Assembly (NCBI RefSeq): GCF_036324505.1 | Contig: NC_086350.1 | Span: 20,889,032 to 20,953,031, forward strand | Direction: 5' to 3' | DNA: 64,000 nucleotides | Origin: Eleginops maclovinus | Lineage: Eukaryota > Chordata > Actinopteri > Perciformes > Eleginopidae | Shown: positions 49,256 through 64,000 of the stretch, one piece after another | How positions within the stretch are numbered: position 1 is the stretch's first letter | Layout: the number at the start of each line of letters is the position of its first letter | Made by a program: the position numbers and the translations under genes | The notes under the pieces: generated by a model | Database searches by the model: none | Told to the model about the DNA's origin: nothing | What the model saw: only the letters and a program-made list of their open reading frames with translations

Positions 49256-49700
49256 TGAAGAAGACATATTATGCTCATTTGCTGGCTCATATTTGTATTT
49301 TGTGCCTCCACTTGGACATGTTTTTCATGCTTTAATGTTCAAGAAGGTCTTTATTTTTCTCATTCTGCCTGTGCTGCAGCCCCTCTGTTTACCCTCTGTC
49401 TGAAACCAGCTGCTGATTGGTTAGTTGGCCGGTTCTATTGTGAATGGTCAACCCTTTAGAGATGTCCCGCTCCTTAGCCTATCACATACAATGTGTTGGA
49501 GTGCAAGCCAATAGAAATGCAAGTTTTACATAGTGATATCATCATGTTTCTTGAGTAAACAAAGGAGTCCAATGGCGTTTCATGCAGCTGAACATTTGTC
49601 GGAACTTTGTGATTATGGCCTTTGCGAGCGTTTACATGCACAGACACTATACAACACACTACAGGATATGGAAAACCCCAAAAAGCATAATACGGCCTCT
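49256..49700 (+). mobile_element. TTAA-type MITE, near full length
   Basis: The left end has ACATATTATGCTCATTT and the right end GCATAATACGGCCTCT followed by TTAA (49,701-49,704). The inverted correspondence between CATATTATGC and GCATAATA is visible. The left TTAA has decayed. Fragments of the same family occur at 29,362, 34,221 and, inverted, 51,980. Central motifs include CTGATTGGTTAGTTGGCC, AGAGATGTCCCGCTCC and CCAATAGAAATGCAAG. No protein is encoded. Confidence 0.75.
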
Positions 49701-49704
49701 TTAA

Positions 49705-51979
49705 GTTTAAATTGTCTTTTTGTTATTGTATTTAATTATCCAATTGGCAAAGTACAGCAAAATGATTGACAAAGTCAATAAAACATATTTTGTATATTGA
49801 TTTAGTTAATTTTACCACTGCACCTAACAGCAAAATCGTCTGTACTCTATCCCTATAACGTCCCACCTTTATTCCATTACTCCTTATGCATCATTAGTAG
49901 TAGTGAAAGTACTGGTAGCAGTACTATTTGTAGCATTTGTAGTTCATAAAGCCATTCATGTCACCTGTGCAGCGGCATAAAAAGCAACTTAAAAACATGT
50001 TAATATTTAGACGACTACCAAGGCTTTAAGAAGCAATGTAGTATGCAGTGTTTTTAACAAGGTTTACTTCATGGCTGGATTTGGGTGGGTATGTGTACTT
50101 TGGTAAAGATATAACTTGTTTTGTCTTTTTATCAGCTCCACAGAGGCTTAATAGAAGCTCTCAATATGAAGTGAAAAAGAAAGCAGGACTTTCCTGCTTA
50201 AACAGGACAGGAATTCATGTCTTTGTCCTATTAAATGCCTGCAGCTCTTTCCCTTCGTCACCTTTCTCTTCCTGCTTATCTATTATTTAGTTTCTCTTTT
50301 TTTATATGTGATGATCTGAAACACCTCTGTCAACATTGTGTTGTGTGATTGTGTGTTTTTTATGCATTTATAAGTGTGACCTTTTGAAGGAACATCTGCC
50401 TGGTCATGCTGCTGAGGGACAAACAGTGAGGGGAAATTCTTAACTGGCCTCAAATAAACAGTTTGACAAAAAGAATTGGGGAGGACACTGAAATCTGCCA
50501 ATCAACTGATTCTCCCTTCACTTAACCTGTTGAAAAGATAGGTGAACCTCCTTGAACAAACGCTGGGGAGACCAAAGAGTTGACTGAAAGTTACTCGCAG
50601 TCTTTACTTGGGTGGCGACAGGATGGGCTGTTTGCTCAGGCTTTGGATTGACTCACAAATCAAAGTGTGTGTCAGAAAGGAGAGATTAGGGAGCCAGAAT
50701 GAATCTGGGATTCTACCTGCACCCTTGTCTCTTTGTCGTAACCCACCTGGATGAATTGTTATAACATTGTGTTACACACACAAACAGACGCACACACAAA
50801 CTAGCTAATACCCTGATAAAATGCAGCTGTCTATCTTCTTCTTCTGAACTGAAGATGGGCTGTTTGAAGCACTAATGAGTGTGGCATTGTGGGAGATTCC
50901 CCTTTCACTGAAGCATTTTCTTGCTCTCAGTGTGGCCCGTCCCAGCAGCTGCTGTCATCTCAGGACACGACACAGGCTTTTAAGCTGGTAATACACTGTT
51001 AGCGCACTCATGCATGGAGCTAGGGGCAGAGACGAATAAGGAAAATACGCAAAAGCAGTGACAGAGTTCCAAAGAAAAAGAGGAAGTTGGAGCTCTTTGG
51101 TACATTCATCAACTGTAAGAAATATTATCCGATGCCATCAAACTGGTTTGGATAGAGTTACACGACAACAGTTAATTCAGGTTTCCTGTGAATTGAATAT
51201 CCTGTTGTGTTTGTTTTACCTGTATTTATCAGGAAGCTGGTAACTGATGTGCTGTGCCAGGAGCTCAGATTTCAAAGACCAGACTGGATAATGGGAGACG
51301 TTTAAAAAGGCACCTCAGACAATGTAGGATCTTAAGTCCTGGATGTCTTGCTCATCATTCATCTGATCCCATTTCCTGACTTCTGAAGATTGAGGGATTC
51401 AACTCAAACCTTGTTGCTTTTCACCTGCTTTGTATCCCCACTGTATTCATTTGGTTTTAAAAAAAAAAAGGAAAATATGTGTTTTGACAACTTCGCATTT
51501 CACTGCCTTTTTATGCCACAGCTTCCCCGCCTCCCGTGCTCCATCACTGCCTCACTCAACTCCCAATCTTTATGATCCTCCCTGGGTGAATTGAAGCTTG
51601 TCTTCCATTAAAAAGAAGCTCCGCAGGAACGCTAGAGAGAAAGGTGGGGTCTTACCTTTCGGAAGTGAAGCTAGCTCTCTGACCCGCCGTGCTGAAAGGC
51701 CCTCAGGCTTCACTGCACTGCTCTCATAAGTTGATCTCTATGAGGAAAGCAGGAGATTACACCTGATAGGAAGGAGATTTAGCATTAAGTCAATTCACTC
51801 CTTTGTTAAATAATCTGCTCTCCTCATCCAAATCATTGTGATGAGTGATAAGGCCTCAAGTGTGTATGAAAGTAGGGGAAGAAATAGAAGTTATGTATTA
51901 ACTCAGCTCTGTTCTCATGTTACATGAAACCACTGCTATGAGATCTGGTTTCATTTAACAGGACACACTTTTGCAAAGG
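49705..51979. other. Non-coding stretch, no gene recognised
   Basis: Ordinary AT-rich sequence. The frame at 51,058-51,243 contains FQRKRGSWSSLVHSS and an IRCHQTGLDRVTRQQL segment but is short and without splice context. Nothing was assigned. Confidence 0.55.
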
Positions 51980-52137
51980 CTAGCGACATCACTAAGTTAC
52001 ACTTGGGCTTCTATTGGCTAACGCTCCAACACATTGTGCGGGACATCTCTAAGCAGTTGACCAATCCCAAAAAAGCCGGCCAACTAACCAATCAGAGCAG
52101 ACTGGGCTCTGGTTTCAGACAGAGGGCGCAACAGTAT
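51980..52137 (-). repeat. TTAA-type MITE family, internal fragment, inverted
   Basis: The plus strand has GCTTCTATTGGCTAACGCTC, ACACATTGTGCGGGACATCT, GCCGGCCAACTAACCAATCA and GGTTTCAGACAGAGGG. These are the reverse complement of 49,390-49,545 in the near-full-length copy. Neither terminus is present. Confidence 0.75.
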
Positions 52138-52149
52138 TCAACATGTTTA

Positions 52150-52731
52150 AACTAAAGAGCTAAAGACACATCTTTTTAGATATGATTTTTATAAGCAACA
52201 CCACCCTTTTTGAATGGTCTTTTAGTCTTTAATATTTACCAAATGTGATATGTTTTATTAATTTTATAGGTCTTAAAGGGTTTTAACATATTATTTATTT
52301 AACAGTTTTAGTAGCAACATTTCCTTATAAGTTAGTCATTTAATCATTTTAAATGTTTAACCTTTATTATAATTATGAAGCTTTTATTTTTATTACATTT
52401 TGTATTTGTTGTTGTACATTTATGGATATAGATATTTTTTGTTTTATAGAGTTTTATATTTTTGCATTGATTCACTTAGTCTTATTTTACCGAGAGGAAT
52501 CATTATTTATTTCATTGTATTTTATTTTTATTATCATACCTTTTACCTCAACCTTTTAACTTGTTGTAGTGTTATATTTTGTTGCTATGCTGCATGTATC
52601 TGAAAAGGTCTAAACATCTAAACTGAGGGGAATTTATTTTTGTTGGTTTTTAACTTGTGATGTGGCCATTTTGTCATTTTGAGCTGCACGTGATGTATGA
52701 AGTGTGCTACATTAATAACGCTTTATTAAAA
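52150..52731 (+). repeat. LINE 3' end (L2/CR1-like), no intact gene
   Basis: The segment opens with CTAAAGACACATCTTTTTAG, which reads LKTHLF, the usual end of L2/CR1-type ORF2 proteins. A long AT-rich untranslated region follows, ending GTATGAAGTGTGCTACATTA and ACGCTTTATTAAAAG, similar to the GTGCTxTAxAAATAAAxxTTTATT tails of these elements. The orientation is opposite to the L2 copy at 35.7 kb, and the tail is of a different type. Confidence 0.55.
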
Positions 52732-53083
52732 GAGGTGTACAAATACTTAACCTGATGAGAGCAAATACTTTATTTTTATGGAACACTGCTGGAAATTTCA
52801 CATCCACTTAAACTTTAAAAATAGTACAGTGAAAAAGTATCATATCTTAGAAACATCAAAGACTTAATTTTACAACAATCAAATTGTGTCAGGGCTTATT
52901 TGATTTGATTCTCAGGAATTTCTCATTTGTTATCATGGTATTAAAATGATGACAGCTTACTGTAGAAAGAACACTGTGCTTGTGTTGCTTCTCTGTGTGT
53001 TTCCTGCAAATGTCATTATCTAAAATCATTCATCCTTATCACTCTGACTGTCTTCATACTTGACTGCATATTGTGTCTTCTAG
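52732..53083. other. Non-coding stretch ahead of a candidate exon
   Basis: AT-rich sequence with a polypyrimidine-like approach (CTTCATACTTGACTGCATAT, then TGTGTCTTCTAG) to the candidate exon. Otherwise empty. Confidence 0.45.
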
Positions 53084-53123
53084 GAATGGCATCAGTAGGA
53101 TTTGGTTCAGGAGGTGATGTCAG
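53084..53123 (+). other. Candidate 40-bp host exon
   Basis: The segment is preceded by TTGTGTCTTCTAG, a good 3' splice site with a plausible TTGAC branch region upstream, and followed by CAG|GTAAGA, a near-consensus 5' splice site. Of the three forward frames, two have stops; the third is open and reads MASVGFGSGGDV, with the ATG at 53,086-53,088. The ATG could be a start codon or an internal Met. I do not recognise the protein. Splice-like pairs occur by chance in DNA of this length, so this is a candidate only. Confidence 0.3.
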
Positions 53124-57839
<4,716 letters not shown>

Positions 57840-58075
57840 TCCCTGTCGGGGTGATGCTGCCCGCTGCCCCAGAGCTGTATTAGTATTGGACTCTTGTGTC
57901 GTAAAATACCGGGAGCAAAGGTGATATGTGTCTCTCATTGACAGGGCTGTTATCCTGAATGGCAGGTTGTGAGTTTGCCTCAGGGCCAAAGGAGCCATTC
58001 ACCCCGACACGCTGGTCACAATAGCAGCTGTAAATACAGCCGCTTAGCCTTTTGATTAGCTCATTGTTTCTGAAA
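57840..58075. promoter_or_regulatory. Candidate conserved non-coding block
   Basis: Non-repetitive, GC-balanced sequence includes CTCATTGACAGGGCTGTTAT, GGAGCCATTCACCCCGACAC and TTTTGATTAGCTCATTGTTT, the last joining a homeodomain-type core with a SOX-type ATTGTT site. It stands out from AT-rich flanks. Regulatory function is inference. Confidence 0.3.
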
Positions 58076-61000
58076 GCACAGGATGTAACACTTAAGTGTA
58101 TAGTTAAAAAAAAAAAAAGGCTTGTGCTGGGAGAAAGTAAAAAAAAAAAGAGACTTTTTTAAAGGCATGAGTGTGATTTGAAACAATGGTGGGGTTAAAT
58201 TGAGAAGTGATATGTGCACATTGAATAGGTTTTTTTTGTTCTCAACTTCTCAAAGAGTTATTATTTTCAGCTGGTTTGATAGCCTCAATGCCCCAAATAG
58301 GTTCTCTGAAAGGAGAGCATGGGAAAAATAGCTGTCGTTGTGGAAACTGCTGGGAAAAGACTGAGTTCTCATTCGTAGCAGTGCATGGCATTGTGGGATG
58401 TGAGTGAGCTGAGAAACTGTTTTGATCCCTCTGAGAAGAAGTAGGAAGCGCAGCAATATGGACTCAAAAAGCAAACAGATTAAACCGGAGCAGTAGTGAC
58501 CAGTTTCTGCTCCACTGTGTGAAGCGGTAGATGAGGGGTCGATGGCCAGTGATAGTGGCAGTGGTTGTAGGCAGGGTGGCCACTCTTGTTTCACAGTCGT
58601 CTGCTCCGGCAGATTTTAAATCCCCTGACGTTCGTATGAGCAGTGGCGGCCCGCATACCGACATACCAGGCTGATGGTTGCCTGCCCATTAGCGGGGCCC
58701 AAGTGGTGGAGCCCACCCAGGGCTGTGGACCCTCTCCTGCCCACCTTCTGCCTTCCTGCCCAGCCCTGGCTCTGGATCAGAGGCAGGCCGCACGTCGGGG
58801 GACAGGGCTAATCATGGTCGCAGCCATGCCATCTCTTTCATGCCCCAACCCAAGAGTACAATTTTGCCTAATGCTATTTCCTGCAGATAAGATGCAAACA
58901 AGCTGCTTTTAATTCTTCTTCCTCATCAGAGGTTTGGGAGGTGAGCAGTGGCAAAATATGTGATTCAGTCCTCAATTTGTTACATCATCAGCTGGTTCGG
59001 TTTCCCTACTGCAGCTACCATGCCTGCTGTCACAATGCATTCATTTGAAATATCAGAGAAGTCATTAATGAAGTGGAATCAGTGGGATGAAATAAAGATT
59101 GGCCAATTTATGTGCACAGAACCAGATCTAGTTATCCATATCGAACCATTTTGCCCTCCATCAGTCCCTAAGTGGCTTAATCAAGGCTTTGTTACGAGAT
59201 TGTTTTACTCACCAAAGACTTTCCAAATTGTTTCCAGCTTTAAAGGAGATTGCTGGAGATATTCATGCTACTTGGAAAAGGTTCCTTTTTTTCAGAGCTC
59301 TGTGGTCACACATTGTCTTCTTCAAAGATGCAAAATGATGACCTTTGCATTTGAAAAAAAGCTTAATAAATCACATGTTGGTACATGTAGGCACTACCAG
59401 CAAGGCGAAAACTCAGCTTTCTTGGTGAATATTGCTTTAATTGACTGAATTAACCATCAACACTGATTAGATATTAACATGAAAGGAGAAAAGAGGTCAA
59501 AAAGCCACAGCAACAGATTTCTCCTCAATTTAAGGAGCAAAGTAAAGACTAATGACTGCAAAAAAAGACACTTGAGCTAACATAAGCCAACAAAAGAAAT
59601 GACAACAAGAGGTATATAGAATCAGCAGAAAAATCTGAAGAAAAAACAAACATTAAGTAGACATCCATTAATAGAAACAATGAAAAATAATTTAAAAGAA
59701 TATTCAAGCCTTTTGAATGTTATTTGGTGTTGTAAGGAAACAGAGCTGCTTTACCAGGAATTACAGTTCCCAAGGTGACATTTATAAACACTATAATCTG
59801 AGTTGCATTTGTAATCTAAGGATCTAATCTGATATGTTTTTCTGTCACTATATTGGTCAATTCTGCGTACTTATGTTCCATTAAAAAATCATTTTAAAGC
59901 CTATAGCTACGACAAACACGCTTCCTGCTTCGATAATCTACGTCGTAAAGCCAGCTGGGTACAGTGAGGGCGATTGTGGATCCTCTTGGCATTTAGTATC
60001 ATCCCTCCGCCTGTCTCCGTCTCTCTCTCCCTGTTTGAGGACAATGGTGTCATCAGAGGGGATTGCAAGCATGGTCTGAGCAACGTGCACACATCCGTCC
60101 ACGCGCCCCTCTGATCCCAATCATTCATAAATTCAGCCATAGAGATTTTTATCCGCCATCCGCCCTGCAGTGTCTGTTATTTCTGTCCCCTACATCCTTT
60201 TGGCTATTAGGGAGAAACGAGAGGGCCCAGTACGCACACAATCGCACTCACATGTTTGATGTTGACGACATCTTAATCATCTAAAAATGTTATGCCCGTC
60301 ATTCAGATTGTTGCTACTTAACTGAATTCATCTTTCTATATTCTGTCGTCGCTGTTCTCTTTAAGTTCAGTTTTTGTATTTCACTTCTTCCTCTTTCCGT
60401 ACATCTCCACTTTCTCACCGTTTCTCCCTGTCTCTCGGTCAGACAAAAAAAAAAAAGCAGTGAAATTTCCCCTCAGCCATTTAGCCCAGATTCAACACTG
60501 CAGGCAGGCGGGCGGGCAGCGTAGAGGCTGTAACTTACCAGAATGTAAATAGAGCAGTGTTTTTCACATTACTTCACCGCTTATTTTTAGTAGCTGAACA
60601 AGAGCAGGCAAGGGTGTGCCTTGACTGTAAGTCTTATCAGCTGAATACACAGAAAAGTAAAAGAAAAGGAGAGAAATTATAAGTCAAACAAAACAATAAT
60701 GACACAACAGAGGAAGTGATGTGTTGATTTATGGTGTAACTTTTAACTGTAACTGGCAGACAGTCCCGGTGCAGGTTTTTTAACACAGGGAAATAGTGTC
60801 GTCTCTGTTTCCCTTTTTAACTCAACCATATTGTGTCATTTGGTGCAATATTCTTGCATTAGACTAGGTTTTCCCTGCCAGGGACACCTATAAAATGCAA
60901 ATTACTCAGGTCGGTTTGGTAGTTTGCCCAATGGCTCTTCAGCAGCGTTCTTCAGACGTACAGTAGCTGCCAGCCATTCCTTGATTACTGGTCCGCTTCC

Positions 61001-61464
61001 AGCTCAAAGCTTCCCCTTAACTTCCAGGAATCTAACCAGTAACTCCAGTCTGTTTGAGCAGTCAGGGCCTGAAGCAGAGAAGCTGAGTGGTGTCTCACTG
61101 CCTCTGCGCCTGGCTGTCTTCTTCCCAGCCGCCCCTCAGCTCACACCAGGAAATGTCTTTTTCCAACTCATTCTCCAATGCACTTAATTCCACCCATGCT
61201 CTCCAGCAACGAAGCCAAAAATACTGTTGCTAGCTCTCCACTAACATCCACCGTCTTCCCTCTAACCCCTTTTTACACATTGATTGTCCCTCTGCGGAAA
61301 TAGAGAGGCGTTCATTAGATGAGGTAATTTTGTAGGCCTACAGGAGTTAGCATCTGCTAGTTTCCTCACCAAAAGCATTGTTTTGTTCAGCAGGATAATC
61401 TCCACAGACTAGCACCAATTTAATCATTTTTAGATGCAATCAGCAGAAGTAAATAGCTAATGTT
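58076..61464. other. Non-coding stretch, no gene recognised
   Basis: The longest reading frame of the window lies here (from ATG at 59,020 to 59,448, 142 codons), with no recognised domain; see findings. 58,640-58,830 and 60,500-60,530 are GC-rich. 60,060-60,190 might be a small regulatory block. Nothing else was assigned. Confidence 0.5.
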
Positions 61465-61495
61465 AACATCACCAAACTAAAAGCTTGGTGATGTT
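61465..61495. other. Perfect 11-bp inverted repeat (hairpin)
   Basis: AACATCACCAA at 61,465-61,475 and TTGGTGATGTT at 61,485-61,495 are exact inverse complements separated by 9 bases. It could form a small stem-loop. No poly-T or gene context assigns a role. Confidence 0.6.
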
Positions 61496-61517
61496 GGTAG
61501 TCTCATAATGTACTTGT

Positions 61518-61582
61518 TAGCGACCTTGAACTGGTGACCTTTCAGTTCCTAGGCCGAGCCACTAACCCCTTTGCCACCACCA
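61518..61582 (-). repeat. tRNA-derived SINE head fragment
   Basis: On the minus strand the sequence reads GTGGTGGCAAAGGGGTTAGT, then GGCTCGGCCTAGGAACTGAA and AGGTCACCAGTTCAAGGTC. The first part fits an RNA polymerase III A box (TGGCxxAGGGG-like) and the last a B box (GTTCAAGGTC against GGTTCRANNCC). This is the order found at the start of tRNA-derived fish SINEs. It is not a tRNA gene because no acceptor stem or cloverleaf pairing is seen. The body and tail are missing or unrecognised. Confidence 0.6.
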
Positions 61583-62235
61583 CATACATTGCATCAAGAG
61601 TTTATCAAATGCGGCTTTAAAATGAAGTTAAGAAATCTGCAAGGTAATGAATTTCAGGCTTTCCCCACAATACACGTATTAGGTATTGTTTTCTCAACTG
61701 TGAGCGCAGATCATGCAAGTTTTCTCACACAAAAAAAGTGGATGAAGCATTCGAGGTTGATGTGTGTGTCCTTATGTATGTGTCTGCTGCAAGCGAGAGG
61801 TGCTAAACCCTTGATTTTCAGCTCAGTCACTGAACATGATGACTCAGTTCAATTTCCACTGAGGTAAGCTGTCACTCTCTGATGAACAGTGAACTCACAG
61901 AAGCACTGAGTCACACACCACACACTCACACACACCACACACATGGAATCTAATGTCCCCAACTAGCTTACAGGCCAGCAATGATTACATGCTGAATATT
62001 TTCAATGAAGCCGTCAATAAATACAACAGAACACAACTCTCTCCCACTCTGTGAGGATCTTGGTGCGCAGCCATCGACGCACACACACTGACACACACTT
62101 GTGCTTGGCCTTGTCCCTGTCCAAACAGCCCTTCCATAGTGAGAGGCTCCAATGGAGTGGATCAGCTCCAGCTAAGACACCCTTTCACACTTCCTCCCTC
62201 CCTTTCTCCTAACCCTCCCTCCTGTGTGACCGCAG
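61583..62235. other. Non-coding stretch, CA-rich
   Basis: CA-rich patches at 61,912-61,943 and 62,078-62,100 precede a strong polypyrimidine tract (62,186-62,232). No gene was recognised. The tract leads into the candidate acceptor at 62,234-62,235. Confidence 0.5.
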
Positions 62236-62431
62236 GGCCTTCCTTCCTTCCTTCCTTCCTCCTGACACACAGGCCTGGGAGAGTCGCAGGGGAGTCAGGA
62301 TGGCCGGATGTGCCCCGTTCAGACACACAGAGACGGACGGACTGACAAGGAACAGACATGCAGACAGGAGGATGCTGCTGCTACTGTGGACTTTGGGCTC
62401 GGTTGTCTTCCCATCCGGAGCTACAAGGAGA
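62236..62431 (+). other. Candidate host exon with signal-peptide-like frame
   Basis: A long pyrimidine tract ending GTGTGACCGCAG at 62,235 is a strong 3' splice site. An ATG at 62,300 opens a 50-codon frame to a TGA at 62,450-62,452, and within it an ATG at 62,372 with a good context (A at -3) starts MLLLLWTLGSVVFPSGAT, a typical secretory signal peptide: hydrophobic core, small residues near the end. A GT at 62,432-62,433 (AGA|GTGACA) would be a weak donor just after the signal region, as in many receptor and adhesion genes whose early exon ends there. The TTCC repeat at 62,238-62,263 lies in its presumed untranslated part. The gene is not identified and the frame is short enough to be chance. 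Confidence 0.3.
62238..62263. repeat. (CCTT)n microsatellite
   Basis: About six CCTT units, directly after a polypyrimidine tract. Confidence 0.9.
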
Positions 62432-64000
62432 GTGACATCATTCCTGTTTTGATAGGACAACAGGAAGGTGGATGGGTTCAGACACGGAGGGGTGTGTGGG
62501 TGAGAGCATGAAGGAGTATGAGGAAACAGAAGGAAACATAACTGTTGATCAGAGCAGAGGCAGCACTATGATCACGCCAGTGGAGGTGTGTTTGACCTCA
62601 GGTCTGCAGGAGATCTTGACAAGGCTGAGCTAAAAGGCTGGCCCATCTGTACGCTTTCGATGAACTGCCACCATTTTTTACTTTACTTCAAGACTATATT
62701 TTGCATCAGCAGGACACAGACCCTTAAAATAAGTTTTAAAAACATTTCTGCGCAGTCTATTAAAATGTATTGAACTGAATTTGACAGAGCTTCCCTATAA
62801 TTTAGTAGTTTCTGGAAGAATTTCAAGTGCGAACATCTCACAAAGCTTTTTTAAAAAGAAATACATTCCACATACACGAGAAAAATCACAAAATGCATGT
62901 AAATGGCATTAATGCAGAAAGAAAGGTAATTTTTTCAGGTTTTGAGCAGCAGATCCTCAAAGTCTATGTGATCCTCCCTACCCACAGACTTTATTATTTA
63001 CAGAAACATACATGATTTTTTTCTCACTCACTCTAACCCCTCCTCCTGAATCTAATATAGCAATAAAACACACAAAGTAAATTAAGAATAGAGCCTGTTT
63101 TGCCTCAAGAGTGTAGAGTTTGCACACAGGAAGAGACCTGACTATAGAAAGAAACCTCAGTGTAGAGCTTTCCACCTGCAGACTGTAGTCTGTATGGCAA
63201 CACTCATATGGAGCATTGGACTTCCAGAGCACTTCTTCTCAATGCAGTTTATCTCCTCTGCAAGACAGCCATTTCCTCTGCTGTTCTCTTGGGGAAGAGT
63301 GGAAGAAAATGATAGCAAGTGGCTATAAGGGAAGAATAAAGACAATAAAGAAAGAAAGAGGAGACGAGGAAGGGTCACAATAATAGCAATCTCTCTTCTC
63401 GCCCCCCTTTTTTTTCTAAGAAGAGGATACAGTGAGTGCCAGCTGTGCTCTGCTGCTGCTGTACAGTGCACACTACTTCAGAGAAGTCACCCTCACTGCA
63501 CTCCATCCACCCCATTGAACTGCCAGCTCTGGCAATCAATTCTGAGCCTTGTGCTGTCACTGCTGGCCTCTGGACACAGCAGCTGGCTGCAGGAAGACAA
63601 GCGCTCCTCCACAGAGTCTGTCCACCGATCAGCTGCACCCAGCTGTCCAGCAGCAGCCCCGCTATTCAGAGCGCTGCTGCCGCGGGTGAGGGAGGCCTCT
63701 TTCACTGTCGAGTCCCCTCCACCATACTTTATTTTTCACTTCTTCCTTCCTAAATTCTCAACCGTACACACACACATCCGCCCTTGAGCTGCGCAGCAGG
63801 CCTCATGCGTCTGTCTGGGTTGGCTTTCTGTCTTTCTTTCTTCCCAAAGTCAAATTGTCCATCTGTCTCTGCCTTCACTAACTTTTATTCCACTATTTCC
63901 ATCTTGCTTTCTCTCTCCTAGCCATTCTGCCCCTGTCGTCCATGCTGGGTCTTTAGATGAACTTCCATTTCCTTTTTTGCCGTTTTAGCTTTTCTTTCTT
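62432..64000. other. Non-coding stretch, GC- and pyrimidine-richer
   Basis: The part 63,420-63,700 is GC-richer with CTGCTG and GCAGC clusters and ends CTGCCGCGG|GTGAGG, a good donor-like site, so it might be an untranslated first exon. A hydrophobic reading frame across 63,515-63,690 has no ATG and is not called. 63,810-64,000 is pyrimidine-rich. No gene was identified. Confidence 0.4.

Noticed and set aside
61518..61582. tRNA gene on the minus strand
   Set aside because: A and B box-like motifs are present, but no acceptor stem or cloverleaf pairing, so it is better explained as a SINE head.
63515..63787. Hydrophobic frame containing LWQSILSLVLSLLASG, like a signal peptide
   Set aside because: It begins with TTG, not ATG, and no in-frame ATG lies upstream before a stop or in good context.

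Overview
The window reads as nuclear DNA of a ray-finned fish, most likely a percomorph-type teleost. It is AT-rich and essentially free of long open reading frames. It is littered with Tc1/mariner elements, short TTAA-flanked non-autonomous DNA transposons, a CAGTG-ended hAT-like family, L2-type LINE remains, a tRNA-derived SINE head and CA/TG microsatellites. There are no bacterial or viral gene arrangements, no CRISPR array and no recognisable tRNA or rRNA gene. I find no complete host protein-coding gene. The window is best described as intergenic or large-intron sequence. The family assignments come from recognising the repeats by eye, not from a database search.

Layout. 0-13 kb is mostly plain non-coding DNA with degenerate dispersed repeats (about 0.15-0.69, 5.02-5.38, 7.61-7.86 and 8.22-8.70 kb), a CA/TA microsatellite at 11.4 kb and a short Tc1-like MITE at 12.1 kb. 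15.0-16.1 kb is an old dispersed repeat interrupted by a 552-bp MITE. 16-29 kb holds little mobile DNA and several GC-richer stretches that look like candidate conserved non-coding elements. 29-39 kb carries pieces of a TTAA-flanked MITE family, a 3' L2 LINE fragment (35.73-36.63 kb), a second copy of the Tc1-like MITE (38.0-38.2 kb) and a 560-bp hAT-like element (38.8-39.4 kb). 43.4-52.7 kb is the densest mobile-element zone. It holds a 513-bp internally deleted Tc1 copy nested in a second copy of the hAT-like family, a 381-bp TTAA MITE, a full-length but broken 1,555-bp Tc1-like transposon with long inverted repeats of IR/DR type, two more pieces of the TTAA MITE family and a LINE tail. 53-64 kb is mostly unique-looking sequence with a 147-bp CA repeat at 56.3 kb and a SINE fragment at 61.5 kb.

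Two places could be host exons. One is a 40-bp segment at 53.08-53.12 kb with good splice signals on both sides. The other is a segment at 62.24-62.43 kb that has a strong splice acceptor followed by an ATG and a signal-peptide-like reading frame. Both are candidates only. The final 2 kb is richer in GC and pyrimidine tracts and could be near the 5' end of a gene lying beyond the window.

The mobile elements do not form a functional system. Every transposase or reverse-transcriptase region is truncated, shifted or interrupted, so any movement would need enzymes supplied from elsewhere in the genome. The most informative structures are the nested insertion at 43.46-44.43 kb, the IR/DR transposon at 46.98-48.54 kb and the pair of matching MITEs 26 kb apart. 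I did not find convincing evidence of a new biological system.
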